Positions 9,207-21,185 are shown, numbered from the stretch's first letter. The stretch is 64,000 nucleotides of DNA from Sporolactobacillus sp. Y61 (GCF_040529185.1 NZ_CP159510.1:2728001-2792000), one strand, 5' to 3'. The notes: generated by a model from the letters alone, not told the origin. Made by a program: numbers and translations.

Positions 9207-10257
9207 TCACACGTAATCTCTTTTTCATATGAATGAAACCTATACGAATCACGATAAAACAGGGGATAGCAAGCAACATCCCGACGATCCCTGCAATCTC
9301 CCCGCCGACACCGAGCGACAGCATGATATACAGCGGATGGATATCCACACTTTTACCGACAACGAGCGGCTCAATCACATTTCCCTCGAGAAACTGAATC
9401 AGAAATATCATCAGGACAACGCCGATCACTGCATAGAAGGACTGCGTGGCCGCCATCAGAACAGCCGGAGCTGCACCGATCAGCGGCCCAAAATAAGGAA
9501 TCAGATCTGTCAGCCCGATAAACACGCCAAACACGATTGGATAACGGACTTTCAGAATCCACAACCCGATTGAAGCCAAAACAGCAAGAATCGCACAGAC
9601 GGTCAGCTGTCCGCGTATGTACAAGCCGATTGACTGGTCCATTTCCGTGAATAGCCCGGTCCACTGATTCCGCCACTTTCGTGGAATCAGATGAAGTGCT
9701 CCCCGCTTAATTTTCTCTGAATCCTTGAGAAAATAAAAGGCAAGAAACGGAATGATAATCAAAGTGAACAGCGACTGGATAAAACCGGTACACCAGTCCA
9801 TCAGCCTGTCTGCAAATCTTCCGGTGGCATGCTGTATACGTGCAAGGGCTTTATTCACCTGGTCATGCACCGCTTCGGGTGTTGACCCGTAAACGTGATC
9901 AACCTGAGACTGATACATTTTCTGATAGCGGACGAACTCGTCATTCAAGCCGCGCAACTCGTGGATAAACGCCGGACCACCTTTGAACAGCAGGAGACCG
10001 GCCATACTGAAAAAAAGCACATAGACACCGAGAATGGCAATCGTGCGCGGGACACCCATCACACTGAGTCTTTTGATTAAGGGATGCAGCAGATAGGCAA
10101 TAATTCCGGCAACAGCAAATGGAAAAGCGACCCTCAGGAAGAAGTGAAGCACCGTACCGAGAAGCGGCAGCAGCCTGTAAAAGAGATAGCCATTGAGAAA
10201 AAGCAGCAGAAGAATAGTTAAAGCTTTCATCCACTTAAGTGCAGGCCATTTAAGCAT
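9196..10257 (-). CDS. yrrI: AI-2E family transporter (YrrI-like permease)
   Basis: The 353-residue protein is an integral membrane protein with about seven or eight predicted helices and the AI-2E exporter family pattern: an N-terminal hairpin, a hydrophilic central domain (about residues 95-150), and the conserved C-terminal block with LTDLIPYFGPLIGAAPA and GNVIEPLVVGKSVDIHPL. Substrates in this family are mostly undefined. ATG 10257 is preferred because GGAGG lies seven bases upstream; an in-frame start at 10287 would place that site inside the gene. B. subtilis has a homologue beside alaS. The alaS promoter begins inside its 3' end. Confidence 0.88.
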   Translation of the reverse strand: MLKWPALKWMKALTILLLLFLNGYLFYRLLPLLGTVLHFFLRVAFPFAVAGIIAYLLHPLIKRLSVMGVPRTIAILGVYVLFFSMAGLLLFKGGPAFIHELRGLNDEFVRYQKMYQSQVDHVYGSTPEAVHDQVNKALARIQHATGRFADRLMDWCTGFIQSLFTLIIIPFLAFYFLKDSEKIKRGALHLIPRKWRNQWTGLFTEMDQSIGLYIRGQLTVCAILAVLASIGLWILKVRYPIVFGVFIGLTDLIPYFGPLIGAAPAVLMAATQSFYAVIGVVLMIFLIQFLEGNVIEPLVVGKSVDIHPLYIMLSLGVGGEIAGIVGMLLAIPCFIVIRIGFIHMKKRLRVIDK

Positions 10258-10326
10258 GATCATCCCTCCATGCCTAGTCTTGCCCACACCTGTTCAAATC
10301 ATGTGATCACGGGATACTCCGGACAA

Positions 10327-10524
10327 TCAGAAACCGTTCGCTTTAGCTTCCCGTTCAGACACGTCAAAAAGATCGTCGAGTGTTGTCAGACTTCCATCCT
10401 CTTCCACCTGACTGAGTGACAGTCTCCCGTCCTCCAATGATAATTCAATAAAACAATTCCAGCAGTAATAATCCTTTGCACTCAGTTTACCTATATTTTT
10501 GCTTGCACAATTCGGACATTTCAT
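10327..10524 (-). CDS. Small zinc-ribbon protein of unknown function
   Basis: The 65-residue protein begins with MKCPNC and has a second CWNC pair 16 residues later, a typical four-cysteine zinc ribbon. The rest is acidic (SQVEEDGSLTTLDDLFDVSE) and has no recognisable domain. It has a ribosome site upstream of its ATG and is embedded between recD2 and the permease on the same strand, so it is likely a genuine gene. I do not recognise a named family; a role as an accessory nucleic-acid or protein-binding factor would be speculation. Confidence 0.7.
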   Translation of the reverse strand: MKCPNCASKNIGKLSAKDYYCWNCFIELSLEDGRLSLSQVEEDGSLTTLDDLFDVSEREAKANGF

Positions 10525-10636
10525 CTACTTTCACCTCATCAGATACGGATAAATGACACAGGACATTTATCCGCTGCAGTTACTCGCATCCATGTCCAGA
10601 TTTTATGAATTTTATACCTCTGACATCTCACTTTTC

Positions 10637-12951
10637 TCAGCTGTCATCAGAAAGAGAGAGTGGCCCGGCATCGGGCAGGCTCATCCGCTCACGAAGTTTA
10701 GCAGCCAGATTGGAGTGGCGCCGGTCGACATCGTTACGCTGGACAGCAGTCCTGATCGCTTCCTCATTACCGCAGATCATCAGATACTCTTTGCTGCGTG
10801 TGACAGCCGTATAAATCAGATTGCGTTTCAGCATCCGGTGATAGCCCTTAACCACCGGAAGAATGACAATCGGAAATTCGCTGCCCTGGGCTTTATGTAT
10901 GGAACAGCAATAAGCAAGTGTCAGTTGATTTAAATCATGCCGGAGATATTTGACTTCAATACCGTCAAAAGAAACGATGACGGTGTCTTCGTTATCTGTC
11001 GTCTCTTTTGCCCGGAGTATCGATATAATCTCACCAATATCGCCGTTAAAAACCTGGTCATCAGGATTATTCATCAGCTGCAGCACTTTATCATGAACCC
11101 GGAATATGTGATCACCGAACGTCAGACCGCGTTTCTGATCAGAAGGCGGATTAAAAAGTTCCTGCAGTCTTTCGTTCAGTTTCTCGATCCCGGCATTTCC
11201 CCGGTATATGGGTGCAAGAACCTGGATGTCCTTCGGCTGATAACCCTTCTTCTCTGCGCCTTTTGCAATCTGGCAGACGGCTTCGGTGACCTGTGCCTGA
11301 TGGCAATGGAAAAATCGCCGGTCATCACGTTTAGCTGTAAGATCCTTTAACTGTCCCTCTTTTATTTGGTGAGCCAGTTCGATAATTGAGGAGCCTTTAG
11401 CCTGCCGGAAAATATCCGTCAGCCGGACAACCGGTATGACGCCGGACTGGATCAGATCCGCCAGTACCTGACCCGGGCCGACTGATGGCAGCTGATCTTC
11501 ATCGCCTACAATCACCATTTTCATGTCATCAGGAAGCGATTTGAGCAGCTGATTGGCAAGCCAGATGTCTACCATCGACATTTCATCAACAATGATCAGT
11601 TTGCCCTCAACCGGATCATCCTGATCATGTGCATAATTTGCTCCTCCCGTCCATCCGAGCAATCGGTGTATGGTCACGGCCGGAAGTCCCGTAGACTCTT
11701 TCATTCGTTTGGCTGCCCGTCCGGTAGGGGCAACGAGCAGAATGGGGTAAGGGTGTTCACTGTCGTAATCTTTCACTTCAAGTGAAAGACTGTTCAGCTC
11801 CGCATAGACCTCCACAATACCGTGAATGACGGTGGTTTTCCCCGTCCCCGGGCCCCCTGTCAGAACCATCAGAGGCGACCGGATCGCCTGGCGGATCGCC
11901 TTCTGCTGACTGTCGGCATACTGCATCGACAACCTGTCCTCCACTTTTCCGAGCGCTTCCATAAATTCAGCTTCGGAGTACTCCTCTTCCTCGGAGCCCT
12001 CCGTCAGTCTTTGAATACTGGTCACAATGCCCTTCTCTGCATAGTACAGTTCCGGCAGATAAACATCGTTACCCTCACGGACAATTTTCCCATCATCTTC
12101 CAGCTGATCCATTTCCCGGTTATGTCGTCATCGGTTATGTGCAAGTCCGGAGTTGAAAGCAGTTTTTTGGCGGCTTCAATCACTTCATCATGAAGCATAA
12201 AAACATGACCGTCATTCATGGCACACTCGTTCAGCCAGTAAAGAATCGCTGCCTGTATTCTTTCCGGGCTGTTGCCGGTGATCCCGAGAGCAGAAGCCAG
12301 TTCATCCGCCCGCTGAAAACCAATCCCTTCTATATCCTGGATCAGCTGGTACGGATTATCACGAATCGTCTCGAGTGCCAGATCCCCGTATGTCTGATAA
12401 ATTTTAGCCGCCAGCTGCGAACCAAACCCGAAATCCGACAGCCCGATCATGATCTTTTCCAGACCTTCATTTTTAATGAGCGTGTCAGCAATAAATTTTG
12501 CCTTGTCAGGGTCGAGTTTCGGCACTTCCTGCAGACAGGCGGGATCATTAAGAATCTTCGTTATCGCATGGTCACCAACCGTCCTGACAATGGCTTCAGC
12601 CGTTTTCTTACCGATCCCCGGAAAAAGATCCCCTGACAAATACTGAATGATCCCCGTGCGGGATTGCGGGAGTACTTTATGATAGCTGACTGCCTCATAC
12701 TGCTGCCCGTATCTGGGATGCGTTTTCAGCCGTCCGGAAAACTGATAGGTTTCCTGCAGATGGACAGAGGGAAAATAGCCAACCACTGTAATCTCTTTTC
12801 CCTGAATCGGCTCATCTGATTCTATTATTCGAACAATCATAACCGTATAGCCATTATCACTGTTCTGAAAAACAATCCGTACAGGCTCACCTTTAATGGA
12901 AATCCCGTCAGAAAATAAATGAAGAGAAGTCTGTTCCATTTCCCCCGCCAT
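10637..12951 (-). pseudogene. recD2: ATP-dependent helicase RecD2, frameshifted
   Basis: RecD2 is a 5'-3' superfamily 1B helicase of bacteria lacking RecBC, linked to repair and replication fork stability. The N-terminal piece (12951 to about 12117) carries the OB-like and helix-hairpin-helix region (LFPGIGKKTAEAIV, IEGIGFQRADELA). The C-terminal piece has Walker A TGGPGTGKTT, Walker B IIVDEMSMVD, VGDEDQLPSVGPGQVL and the UvrD-like motif VTRSKEYL. The frame breaks after DDDIT at 12112-12119: a fourth G in the GGG run restores ITGEMDQLEDDG. The corrected length is about 770 residues, normal for the family. ATG 12939 is an alternative start. Loss of one base in a homopolymer points to sequencing error. 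Confidence 0.9.
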
Positions 12952-12962
12952 CCTTTCTCTGC

Positions 12963-13637
12963 TTATTTTTCGCTTCTTTCCGGAAATTTCTTTTTCAGCT
13001 GCTCGAGCCCATGGGCGGCAAGCAAATGTTTGGAATTCTGCCGGAGTGCCCGCTTAAAATGCAAGCGGGCACCTGCCGGATCATGATGATACATTGCAAT
13101 CACGCCCAGATTATAGTGAGCGTCGGCATGCCGGGGCACCAGAGTCAGCACCTTTTTGAACTGTTCTTCAGCCGGACCGAGCTGACCAAATTTGGCCAGC
13201 ATCAGGCCATATTGAAAACGCGCACCGGTGTCCCGGTCATCAAGCTCGACCGCACGCTGGAAGGAGGCCAGTGCCTGACCGGCACGATCAAGATGCATGG
13301 CACAAAGCCCGATCATATAAAACAGGTTGCCACTGTTCATGCCGTTTACCTGCGCCTTCTCAAAATGATCGAGCGCTTTTTCATACGCTCCTGATTCTGA
13401 AAGCGCATTGCCGTATCCGAACTGTGCCTCCGCGCTGGCAGCGTCCAGCATCAGCGCTTTTTCAAAAAAAGCCTCTGATCGCGCCGGCTGTCCGGCCGTA
13501 ATCAGCATATTCCCGAAAAGGATATACCCTTCCGGATCATCCGGTTCTGCCGATATGGCCCGATCCAGCACACCGGCAGCTTCAGCGAATTTTTTCGCTC
13601 TTATCAGTTTCAACGCTTTTTCAGTTGTTTGCTTCAC
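12963..13637 (-). CDS. yrrB: TPR repeat protein (YrrB-like)
   Basis: The 224-residue protein consists of about six tetratricopeptide repeats (for example AEAQFGYGNALSESGAYEKA and ADAHYNLGVIAMYHHDPA), which form a helical protein-interaction scaffold. There is no signal peptide or membrane segment. The start is taken as GTG 13637 because GGAGG lies six bases upstream. It lies between mnmA and recD2, as in B. subtilis yrrB, and ends 11 bases before the recD2 start, so the two are cotranscribed. Partner proteins are unknown. Confidence 0.85.
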   Translation of the reverse strand: MKQTTEKALKLIRAKKFAEAAGVLDRAISAEPDDPEGYILFGNMLITAGQPARSEAFFEKALMLDAASAEAQFGYGNALSESGAYEKALDHFEKAQVNGMNSGNLFYMIGLCAMHLDRAGQALASFQRAVELDDRDTGARFQYGLMLAKFGQLGPAEEQFKKVLTLVPRHADAHYNLGVIAMYHHDPAGARLHFKRALRQNSKHLLAAHGLEQLKKKFPERSEK

Positions 13638-13810
13638 ATAATTCCTCCTCAGTGAAGAAAAGCCCGCCGGCCGGCAAGCCGCCATGCCACAAGAGGTTCA
13701 TTTTCCCGATACTTTCTCATAGCAGGGCGTCCGGCAGCGGCTGACCCGGGTTATGCTTATCCTATACTAGAATTGTATACCCTCTTAAAATGCAAAAAAA
13801 GGGCCCGGCG

Positions 13811-16107
<2,297 letters not shown>

Positions 16108-16129
16108 GCCTGTTCACTCCCTTTAACTT

Positions 16130-16552
16130 TCAAATGTAGAACATATCCGGATCCTGAACCTGAGGCTCCGTATCATAATGGATCAGATCGTCAAGGGTTG
16201 TCCCCTGGAGGACATCCTTTACAGCGTCCCTTATTTTGACCCACAATTCCCGTTTGGCCGGATCATCATCTTCCATGACTTCAACCGGCTGGATCGGACC
16301 TTCAAGCACACGGATGATATCGGCAGCTGTGATCTCACCCGGGGTTTTAGCCAGCACATATCCGCCGTAAGCGCCGCGGATACTGCTCACCAGTCCGGCA
16401 TTACGAAGCGGTGCAACCAGCTGTTCCAGATAGTGCTCTGATAAATTGTGTTCGGTTGCTATAGCTTTCAGAGAGAGCGGTCCCCGACCTTTGTTCTTTG
16501 CCAGGGCCATCATAATCGTTAATCCATAACGTCCTTTTGTTGAGATCTTCAT
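16130..16552 (-). CDS. cymR: Rrf2 family cysteine metabolism repressor CymR
   Basis: The 140-residue protein begins MKISTKGRYGLTIMMALA, the hallmark of Rrf2 regulators, with a winged helix containing LSEHYLEQLVAPLRNAGLV and the wing SIRGAYGGYVLA. It lacks the three-cysteine cluster of iron-sulfur Rrf2 proteins such as IscR, as expected of CymR, which instead senses cysteine status through the CysK complex. ATG 16552 has AAAGGGGG upstream. It heads the cymR-yrvO-mnmA-yrrB-recD2 unit and diverges from rarA. Confidence 0.92.
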   Translation of the reverse strand: MKISTKGRYGLTIMMALAKNKGRGPLSLKAIATEHNLSEHYLEQLVAPLRNAGLVSSIRGAYGGYVLAKTPGEITAADIIRVLEGPIQPVEVMEDDDPAKRELWVKIRDAVKDVLQGTTLDDLIHYDTEPQVQDPDMFYI

Positions 16553-16651
16553 CGCAAGACCCCCTTTCGCTCTTCAAACGTATATAAATAAATGCACATC
16601 TTCTGTTTATTAATCAGCCGTGATCTCTTATGCTGAGATTCAACGGAACTA

Positions 16652-16660
16652 TGGTAGAAT
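16652..16660 (+). promoter_or_regulatory. Candidate extended -10 promoter for rarA
   Basis: TGG-TAGAAT reads as an extended -10 element about 100 bases upstream of the rarA ATG, in the divergent cymR-rarA spacer. No convincing -35 hexamer is present. Confidence 0.35.
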
Positions 16661-16758
16661 AAATACAGACTCTAAGTTATTATAGACGAAAAACATATTC
16701 CTTGCACGCAATCGGACAGAGAATACCAAAAAAATTGAAACATGAAAGGATGACAGGG

Positions 16759-18095
16759 ATGGATTTGTTTGATCTTCCATCCGATGACATAACAACAGGC
16801 CGCGGACGCCCCCTCGCCGACAGAATGCGCCCGCAGACTCTTGATGAATTTGTCGGACAGGAACAGATTGTCGGTAAGGGCCGGCTGCTGCGCCGCGCGA
16901 TACAGGCTGACAAACTGACCCCCATGATTTTCTTCGGCCCCCGGGAACCGGGAAAACCACTCTGGCTCATATTATCGCCCAAACCACGTCTGCATATTTT
17001 GAACAGCTGAACGCGGTCACCGCCGGCGTCAGCGATCTGCGGAAGATTATCGCCGGCGCAGAAGAGCGTCTGAAATTCGATCAGCAGCGAACGATTCTTT
17101 TTATAGATGAAATTCACCGTTTCAGTAAAAGTCAGCAGGATGCGCTCCTGCCATCGGTTGAAAAAGGGACGGTTATTCTGATCGGAGCGACGACAGAAAG
17201 CCCGATGTTTGAGATTAACCCGGCGCTGCTTTCAAGGTCCCGCCTCTTCCGCTTCGTACCCCTGACTCATGATGATATCCGCACCATTCTGCAACACGCA
17301 CTGACCGATAAAGAACGGGGGTACGGAAACGAAAAGGTAAAAATGGAGCCGGCTGCCATGGACCATCTGGTACGCGTTGCAAATGGCGACAGCCGCACGG
17401 CCCTGCATGCGCTGGAACTGGCTGTCCTGACTACTGACCGGGACCAGGACGGCTTCATCCACATTGACCTGCATGTTGCCGAAGAATCGATTCAGGAAAA
17501 AGTGCTGCAATATGACAAAAAAGGAGACAATCATTACGACACCGTCTCGGCGTTTATTAAAAGCATGCGCGGGTCGGATCCTGATGCAACGCTCTACTGG
17601 CTCGCCAAAATGATTGCGGCAGGTGAAGACCCGAAGTTTATCGCCCGCCGGATCTTTATCCATGCTGCGGAGGACGTCGGCCTGGCCGATCCAAATGCCC
17701 TGCTCATTGCCCATGCTGCTGTAAAGGCGGTAACCTTTATCGGACTGCCGGAAGCGCGGATTCCGCTCGCCGAAGCGGCACTCTATATTGCCACAGCTCC
17801 GAAAAGCAATGCGGCAGTGGTCGGCATTGATCAGGCACTGGACACGGTGAAAAATGAGAAAACCGGTGAGGTGCCCATACACCTGCGTGATGCCCATTAT
17901 AAAGGGGCGGCAAAGCTTGGCCATGGAAAAGGCTATTTGTATCCTCATGACTTTGAAGGCGGCTACGTCCCGCAGGATTATCTGCCGGAGCACCTGCGGA
18001 ACAAACATTTCTATCACCCCAGCCCGCGGGGATATGAGCGCACGATTAATAAACGGCTGGACTATTTCGCACGGCGTGATCACGATCAAAAATAA
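16759..18095 (+). pseudogene. rarA: Replication-associated recombination protein RarA (MgsA), frameshifted
   Basis: RarA is an AAA+ ATPase acting at stalled forks. The N-terminus reads MDLFDLPSDDITTGRGRPLADRMRP and the frame breaks in the P-loop: five C at 16938-16942 give GPREPGKP, whereas six C give GPPGTGKTTLAHIIA and a continuous protein. The other frame then shows Walker [21 protein letters not shown], sensor GATTESPMFEINPALLSR and the C-terminal tetramerisation region through HYKGAAKLGHGKGYLYPHDF. The corrected length is about 445 residues. Because the lesion destroys the ATP site in an otherwise intact gene and sits in a C run, sequencing error is likely. It is on the plus strand, divergent from cymR. 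Confidence 0.9.
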
Positions 18096-18185
18096 AAATA
18101 ACCCGATTCCCGCTGTGTATAAAAATCTCTCACCTTGTCAATCCTTTTTAATAAAACAGCAAGAATGCAAGAAGGAGAGAATGCC

Positions 18186-18881
18186 ATGACAAAAGTGAGA
18201 CAGGATGCCTGGTCACATGAAGATGATCTGCTTCTGGCAGAAACCGTCCTGCGCCATATCCGGGAGGGAAGCACGCAGCTTGACGCCTTTGAAGAAGTCG
18301 GTGATAAACTGAACCGCACGGGCGCCGCCTGCGGCTTTCGCTGGAATGCGATTGTCCGGAGAAAATACGAACAGGCAATAGAAATAGCGAAAAAACAACG
18401 CAAACAGAAAAAACGTGCAGAGCAGGGTGCACGGTCACTCCGCCCTGCCCCTGCCTTTCCGGTCATGGAAACGGCTTATCTGCCGGATCCGACCGAGATT
18501 CAGCAGCTGCCACCTGCAGAACATGTTGAGGAAAACCCAACTTATGAAAACACAGCGACTTTAAAAACCGGATTGGGTCTATCTGAAGTCATCGCCTACC
18601 TGCAGACGCTGCAGCAGGGCAAAACTTCAGACGGCCGTCTGGAACGGGAGAACAGCGCATTGAAGCAGGAAAATGCCAGGCTTCAGCAACGTATCGAAGA
18701 ACTGGAAAAAGAGGTTGAAACCCTGCAAAGCCGTCAGCAGACCGTTGAAGACGACTACCAGGCACTGATCGGCATCATGGACCGTGCCAGGAAAATGGTT
18801 GCTTTTCAGGATCAGGAAGATCATCAGGGTGCAACCTTTAAAATGGATCAGAATGGCAATCTGGAAAAGATCGCGAAGTAA
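18186..18881 (+). CDS. RsfA/YlbO family transcriptional regulator
   Basis: The 231-residue protein starts with the Myb/SANT-like domain of the RsfA family: RQDAWSHEDDLLLAETVLRH, then CGFRWNAIVRRKYEQAIEIAKKQR. A variable linker is followed by a long coiled coil (about residues 155-200) rich in Glu/Gln/Leu. B. subtilis RsfA is a prespore regulator under sigma-F; which paralogue this represents is uncertain. ATG 18186 is chosen over an upstream in-frame ATG because AAGGAGA lies eight bases before it. It follows rarA by 90 bases and is closed by the terminator at 18894-18931. Confidence 0.8.
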   Translation: MTKVRQDAWSHEDDLLLAETVLRHIREGSTQLDAFEEVGDKLNRTGAACGFRWNAIVRRKYEQAIEIAKKQRKQKKRAEQGARSLRPAPAFPVMETAYLPDPTEIQQLPPAEHVEENPTYENTATLKTGLGLSEVIAYLQTLQQGKTSDGRLERENSALKQENARLQQRIEELEKEVETLQSRQQTVEDDYQALIGIMDRARKMVAFQDQEDHQGATFKMDQNGNLEKIAK

Positions 18882-18893
18882 TCATGTATATTA

Positions 18894-18931
18894 AGCTGAA
18901 AGAAGGTAAATAACCCTCTTTCAGCTTTTTT
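18894..18931 (+). terminator. Rho-independent terminator after the RsfA-like gene
   Basis: AGCTGAAAGAAGG pairs with CCCTCTTTCAGCT around a TAAATAA loop, followed by seven T on the plus strand. It also separates this unit from the convergent minor pilin operon. Confidence 0.85.
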
Positions 18932-18948
18932 TACAATTATTGAGGAGT

Positions 18949-20172
18949 TTAATTATATTCTGTTTCTTCTGCCGATTCATCGATTTGATTCAGTCCACTG
19001 TTCCAGTCAGAAATTTTATGAATAATAATTTTACCATTAGCACTGGTTTTTAATGTTATATCGTGACTTACAACCAGTCCATTATTAAATTGAACTTCTA
19101 CTTTATTACTGTGCAGATCAACATCATGGTTAACAAAAACTGTGTTATTAAACTGTAATATCTGACCCCAGCCACTACTGTCATTTTTTCTTATTAAATT
19201 GTTGCCAACATAAACATATCCGTCCCACGTCGATCCACCTTCATAATTGAAATCCTGTTTTATTACAGTATCCCCTTTTACATGAACGTTTCCACTAATA
19301 TTTGCAGTCTGATTAATAAAGACATTACGATTAAAATTAATATTACCGGATAAATTCGCGTCATTCTTAATATAAACGTCCCCGCATACCGTAATATTTC
19401 CGGATAAATTTACAGTTCCATCTATATAAAGATCACCTTTAATCGTAATATTTCCTGAACCATTGAAATCACCATGTACCATGACATTCTTGTCAAAAAC
19501 CACATTGTGAGAAATATTGACCGTGTTTACAAAATTTATGTTGTCTGTACAGTGGCTAATACTTTGTGAGGCCTCATTTTTTCTAATGGCATCAGGTAAC
19601 GGTTCAGCCGATGGCAGGCGAATACGTTTAAAATATTGTTTTATTGAATCGAAATCAACGGATTCATTCGTTGCATCCGGAGGCCCAATTTCGACGTTCT
19701 TACCGCGTTTTATCGAACCTCCATAGATCAAACTTTTCCCATTGATTTGATTATCACTGTTGCTGTCTTCAGCAAACAGTATTTTATTCTGAGTGATTAC
19801 CCGCTGTTCCCCATTTACTCTTCCTGTACTGGTAATTGCAATACGCTTCGTTTGTTTATTCATTTCTGCATCAACACTATAAGAGTAAGGAAACGAGTCA
19901 TCAGAAGAAACTGACAGATTTTCAATTAAATTCACTTTATCATCAAATTGAATATTCTCACTGATGATGCGCTTAACTTTCCAATTAAATTCCTTCAAAC
20001 CCATCTCTGCAGCATTGGTTGCCTGTGTGCGGCTAATTTCTTTATTTATCTGTTTGGTGTGGCTGAATGAGACAGTGATCAACAGGAGACCCATAATCGT
20101 AAAAAGCGTGGTGACAAGAAGGACGACAAGTAAAACAGATCCTTTTTGCTGTCTGAACCATTTATCAGTCAT
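18949..20172 (-). CDS. Minor pilin with PilX/GspK-like N-terminus and beta-solenoid domain
   Basis: The predicted 407-residue protein begins with a short basic leader ending KG, then a hydrophobic helix (SVLLVVLLVTTLFTIMGLLL, residues 12-31) typical of pilins, but without the glutamate at mature position 5, as in tip pilins of the PilX/GspK type. From about residue 221 to 310 there are five 18-residue repeats, four starting SGN and spaced exactly 18 apart, a pattern expected of a beta-solenoid. The C-terminal 95 residues continue beta-rich with many Asn. ATG 20172 follows GGGGGAG and overlaps the upstream pilin by eight bases. The gene is conspicuously AT-rich. It is the last gene of the minor pilin operon; an adhesive tip role is inference. 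Confidence 0.75.
   Translation of the reverse strand: MTDKWFRQQKGSVLLVVLLVTTLFTIMGLLLITVSFSHTKQINKEISRTQATNAAEMGLKEFNWKVKRIISENIQFDDKVNLIENLSVSSDDSFPYSYSVDAEMNKQTKRIAITSTGRVNGEQRVITQNKILFAEDSNSDNQINGKSLIYGGSIKRGKNVEIGPPDATNESVDFDSIKQYFKRIRLPSAEPLPDAIRKNEASQSISHCTDNINFVNTVNISHNVVFDKNVMVHGDFNGSGNITIKGDLYIDGTVNLSGNITVCGDVYIKNDANLSGNINFNRNVFINQTANISGNVHVKGDTVIKQDFNYEGGSTWDGYVYVGNNLIRKNDSSGWGQILQFNNTVFVNHDVDLHSNKVEVQFNNGLVVSHDITLKTSANGKIIIHKISDWNSGLNQIDESAEETEYN
19243..19512 (-). repeat. Five 18-codon repeats encoding solenoid coils
   Basis: Residues 221-310 of the minor pilin fall into five consecutive 18-residue units. Units two to five begin SGNITIKGDLYI, SGNITVCGDVYI, SGNINFNRNVFI and SGNVHVKGDTVI. 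The first unit is more divergent. The DNA is less similar than the protein, so the repeats are not recent duplications. Confidence 0.8.
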
Positions 20173-20632
20173 TTTCAGAGTTCTCCCCCTCACTTTTTCC
20201 TGCCCACGGGAAATAGATTGTCGTATGAATACCATAACTCATTTCATTTTTAGAGACGGTATAGTCAAGTCTCAACTCAGAAGTCTCTTTATTTATTTCT
20301 ATTTCCAATGGTGTTCCGGTATATGTCAGATTTTTATTTGAGATCGGAATCGGAGGACCTGACTCATTTCCATTCGTGTCCAGATATCGGGTTGTGATTA
20401 CACCTCCGGCAAGTTTAAGTTTAAACGGCTTTTTATCTTTATCATAAAAAGCCTCCGTCAACCGTGTCCGAACCAGATTGGCATCAGCCTGAAGCTCATT
20501 CTCGGTTATTGCTCGTGTAGTGGCTTTCTCTCCCGAAAGCCAGATACCAAAAATCAGCGTAAAACAAATGGATGCCAGTGTCAGCACGGCCAGCAGTTCA
20601 ATTAAGGTGACACCTCTGGAATTGTGGGGCAT
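20165..20632 (-). CDS. Minor type IV prepilin (PilW/PulJ-like)
   Basis: The 155-residue protein has a class III prepilin signal: MPHNSRG, cleavage before V, then VTLIELLAVLTLASICFTLIF with the conserved glutamate at mature position 5. The C-terminal domain has no cysteine pair and no recognisable named family. It lies between the other two minor pilins, 20 bases downstream of the first and overlapping the solenoid pilin by eight. Processing by the prepilin peptidase at 25573-26334 is expected. Confidence 0.78.
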   Translation of the reverse strand: MPHNSRGVTLIELLAVLTLASICFTLIFGIWLSGEKATTRAITENELQADANLVRTRLTEAFYDKDKKPFKLKLAGGVITTRYLDTNGNESGPPIPISNKNLTYTGTPLEIEINKETSELRLDYTVSKNEMSYGIHTTIYFPWAGKSEGENSEND

Positions 20633-20652
20633 TTTCCGGTACCTCTCCGTTT

Positions 20653-21069
20653 CTAATTTGTCGTATAATAGTTATAAAGTTCTATGTAATGATGCTCACG
20701 ATCATAATACGTACGGACCATGATCATCAGCGGCCTTCCTGGATCAGACTCCGGACTGTCCGGTAATTTTTTGAATGTAAATGTCCGGTAAGCCGAATTT
20801 GGCTCCTGTCTGTAATCAATACGGATCCAGCTGTCAGGGACATCCGGATTAAATGGAACTTCTGACGTATTTTGCTCAGGAAGCGGTCCTGCCAGTGTCT
20901 CCGACAGCTTCTTCTGAGCCAGCTGCAATGCCGTCTGACGGTCACCGTTCATTGTCGTGAACTGCTGACTCTGGATAAAAACGTAAGCAAATGTGAGAAT
21001 GACAACACTGAGAAGAGCAATCGAAGCGATAACTTCAATAAGCGTCATTCCATCCTGGTGATGAGCCAT
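20653..21069 (-). CDS. Minor type IV prepilin (PilV/GspI-like)
   Basis: The 138-residue protein has a short leader ending DG followed by MTLIEVIASIALLSVVILTFAYV, with glutamate at mature position 5. A motif of the GspI/PilV kind, QTALQLAQKKLSE, follows the helix. ATG 21069 is preferred over upstream in-frame starts because AAAGGA is nine bases before it and the leader then has the normal length. It is the first gene of the minus-strand minor pilin operon and is divergent from pilB, with a 116-base spacer between them that should carry both promoters. Confidence 0.78.
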   Translation of the reverse strand: MAHHQDGMTLIEVIASIALLSVVILTFAYVFIQSQQFTTMNGDRQTALQLAQKKLSETLAGPLPEQNTSEVPFNPDVPDSWIRIDYRQEPNSAYRTFTFKKLPDSPESDPGRPLMIMVRTYYDREHHYIELYNYYTTN

Positions 21070-21185
21070 TTGACCCATTCCTTTCTGTTTACCTATATAC
21101 ACGTTTTATTTTAAACAGGTTTCTGATAGATTAAAAGAGTTGATTAACTTGGAAAATTAATGATGTTCTTTCGGGAGGATCCATT

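Noticed and set aside
17232..18089. Minus-strand frame of 285 codons
   Set aside because: Antisense to the C-terminal part of rarA, which shows clear AAA+ motifs.
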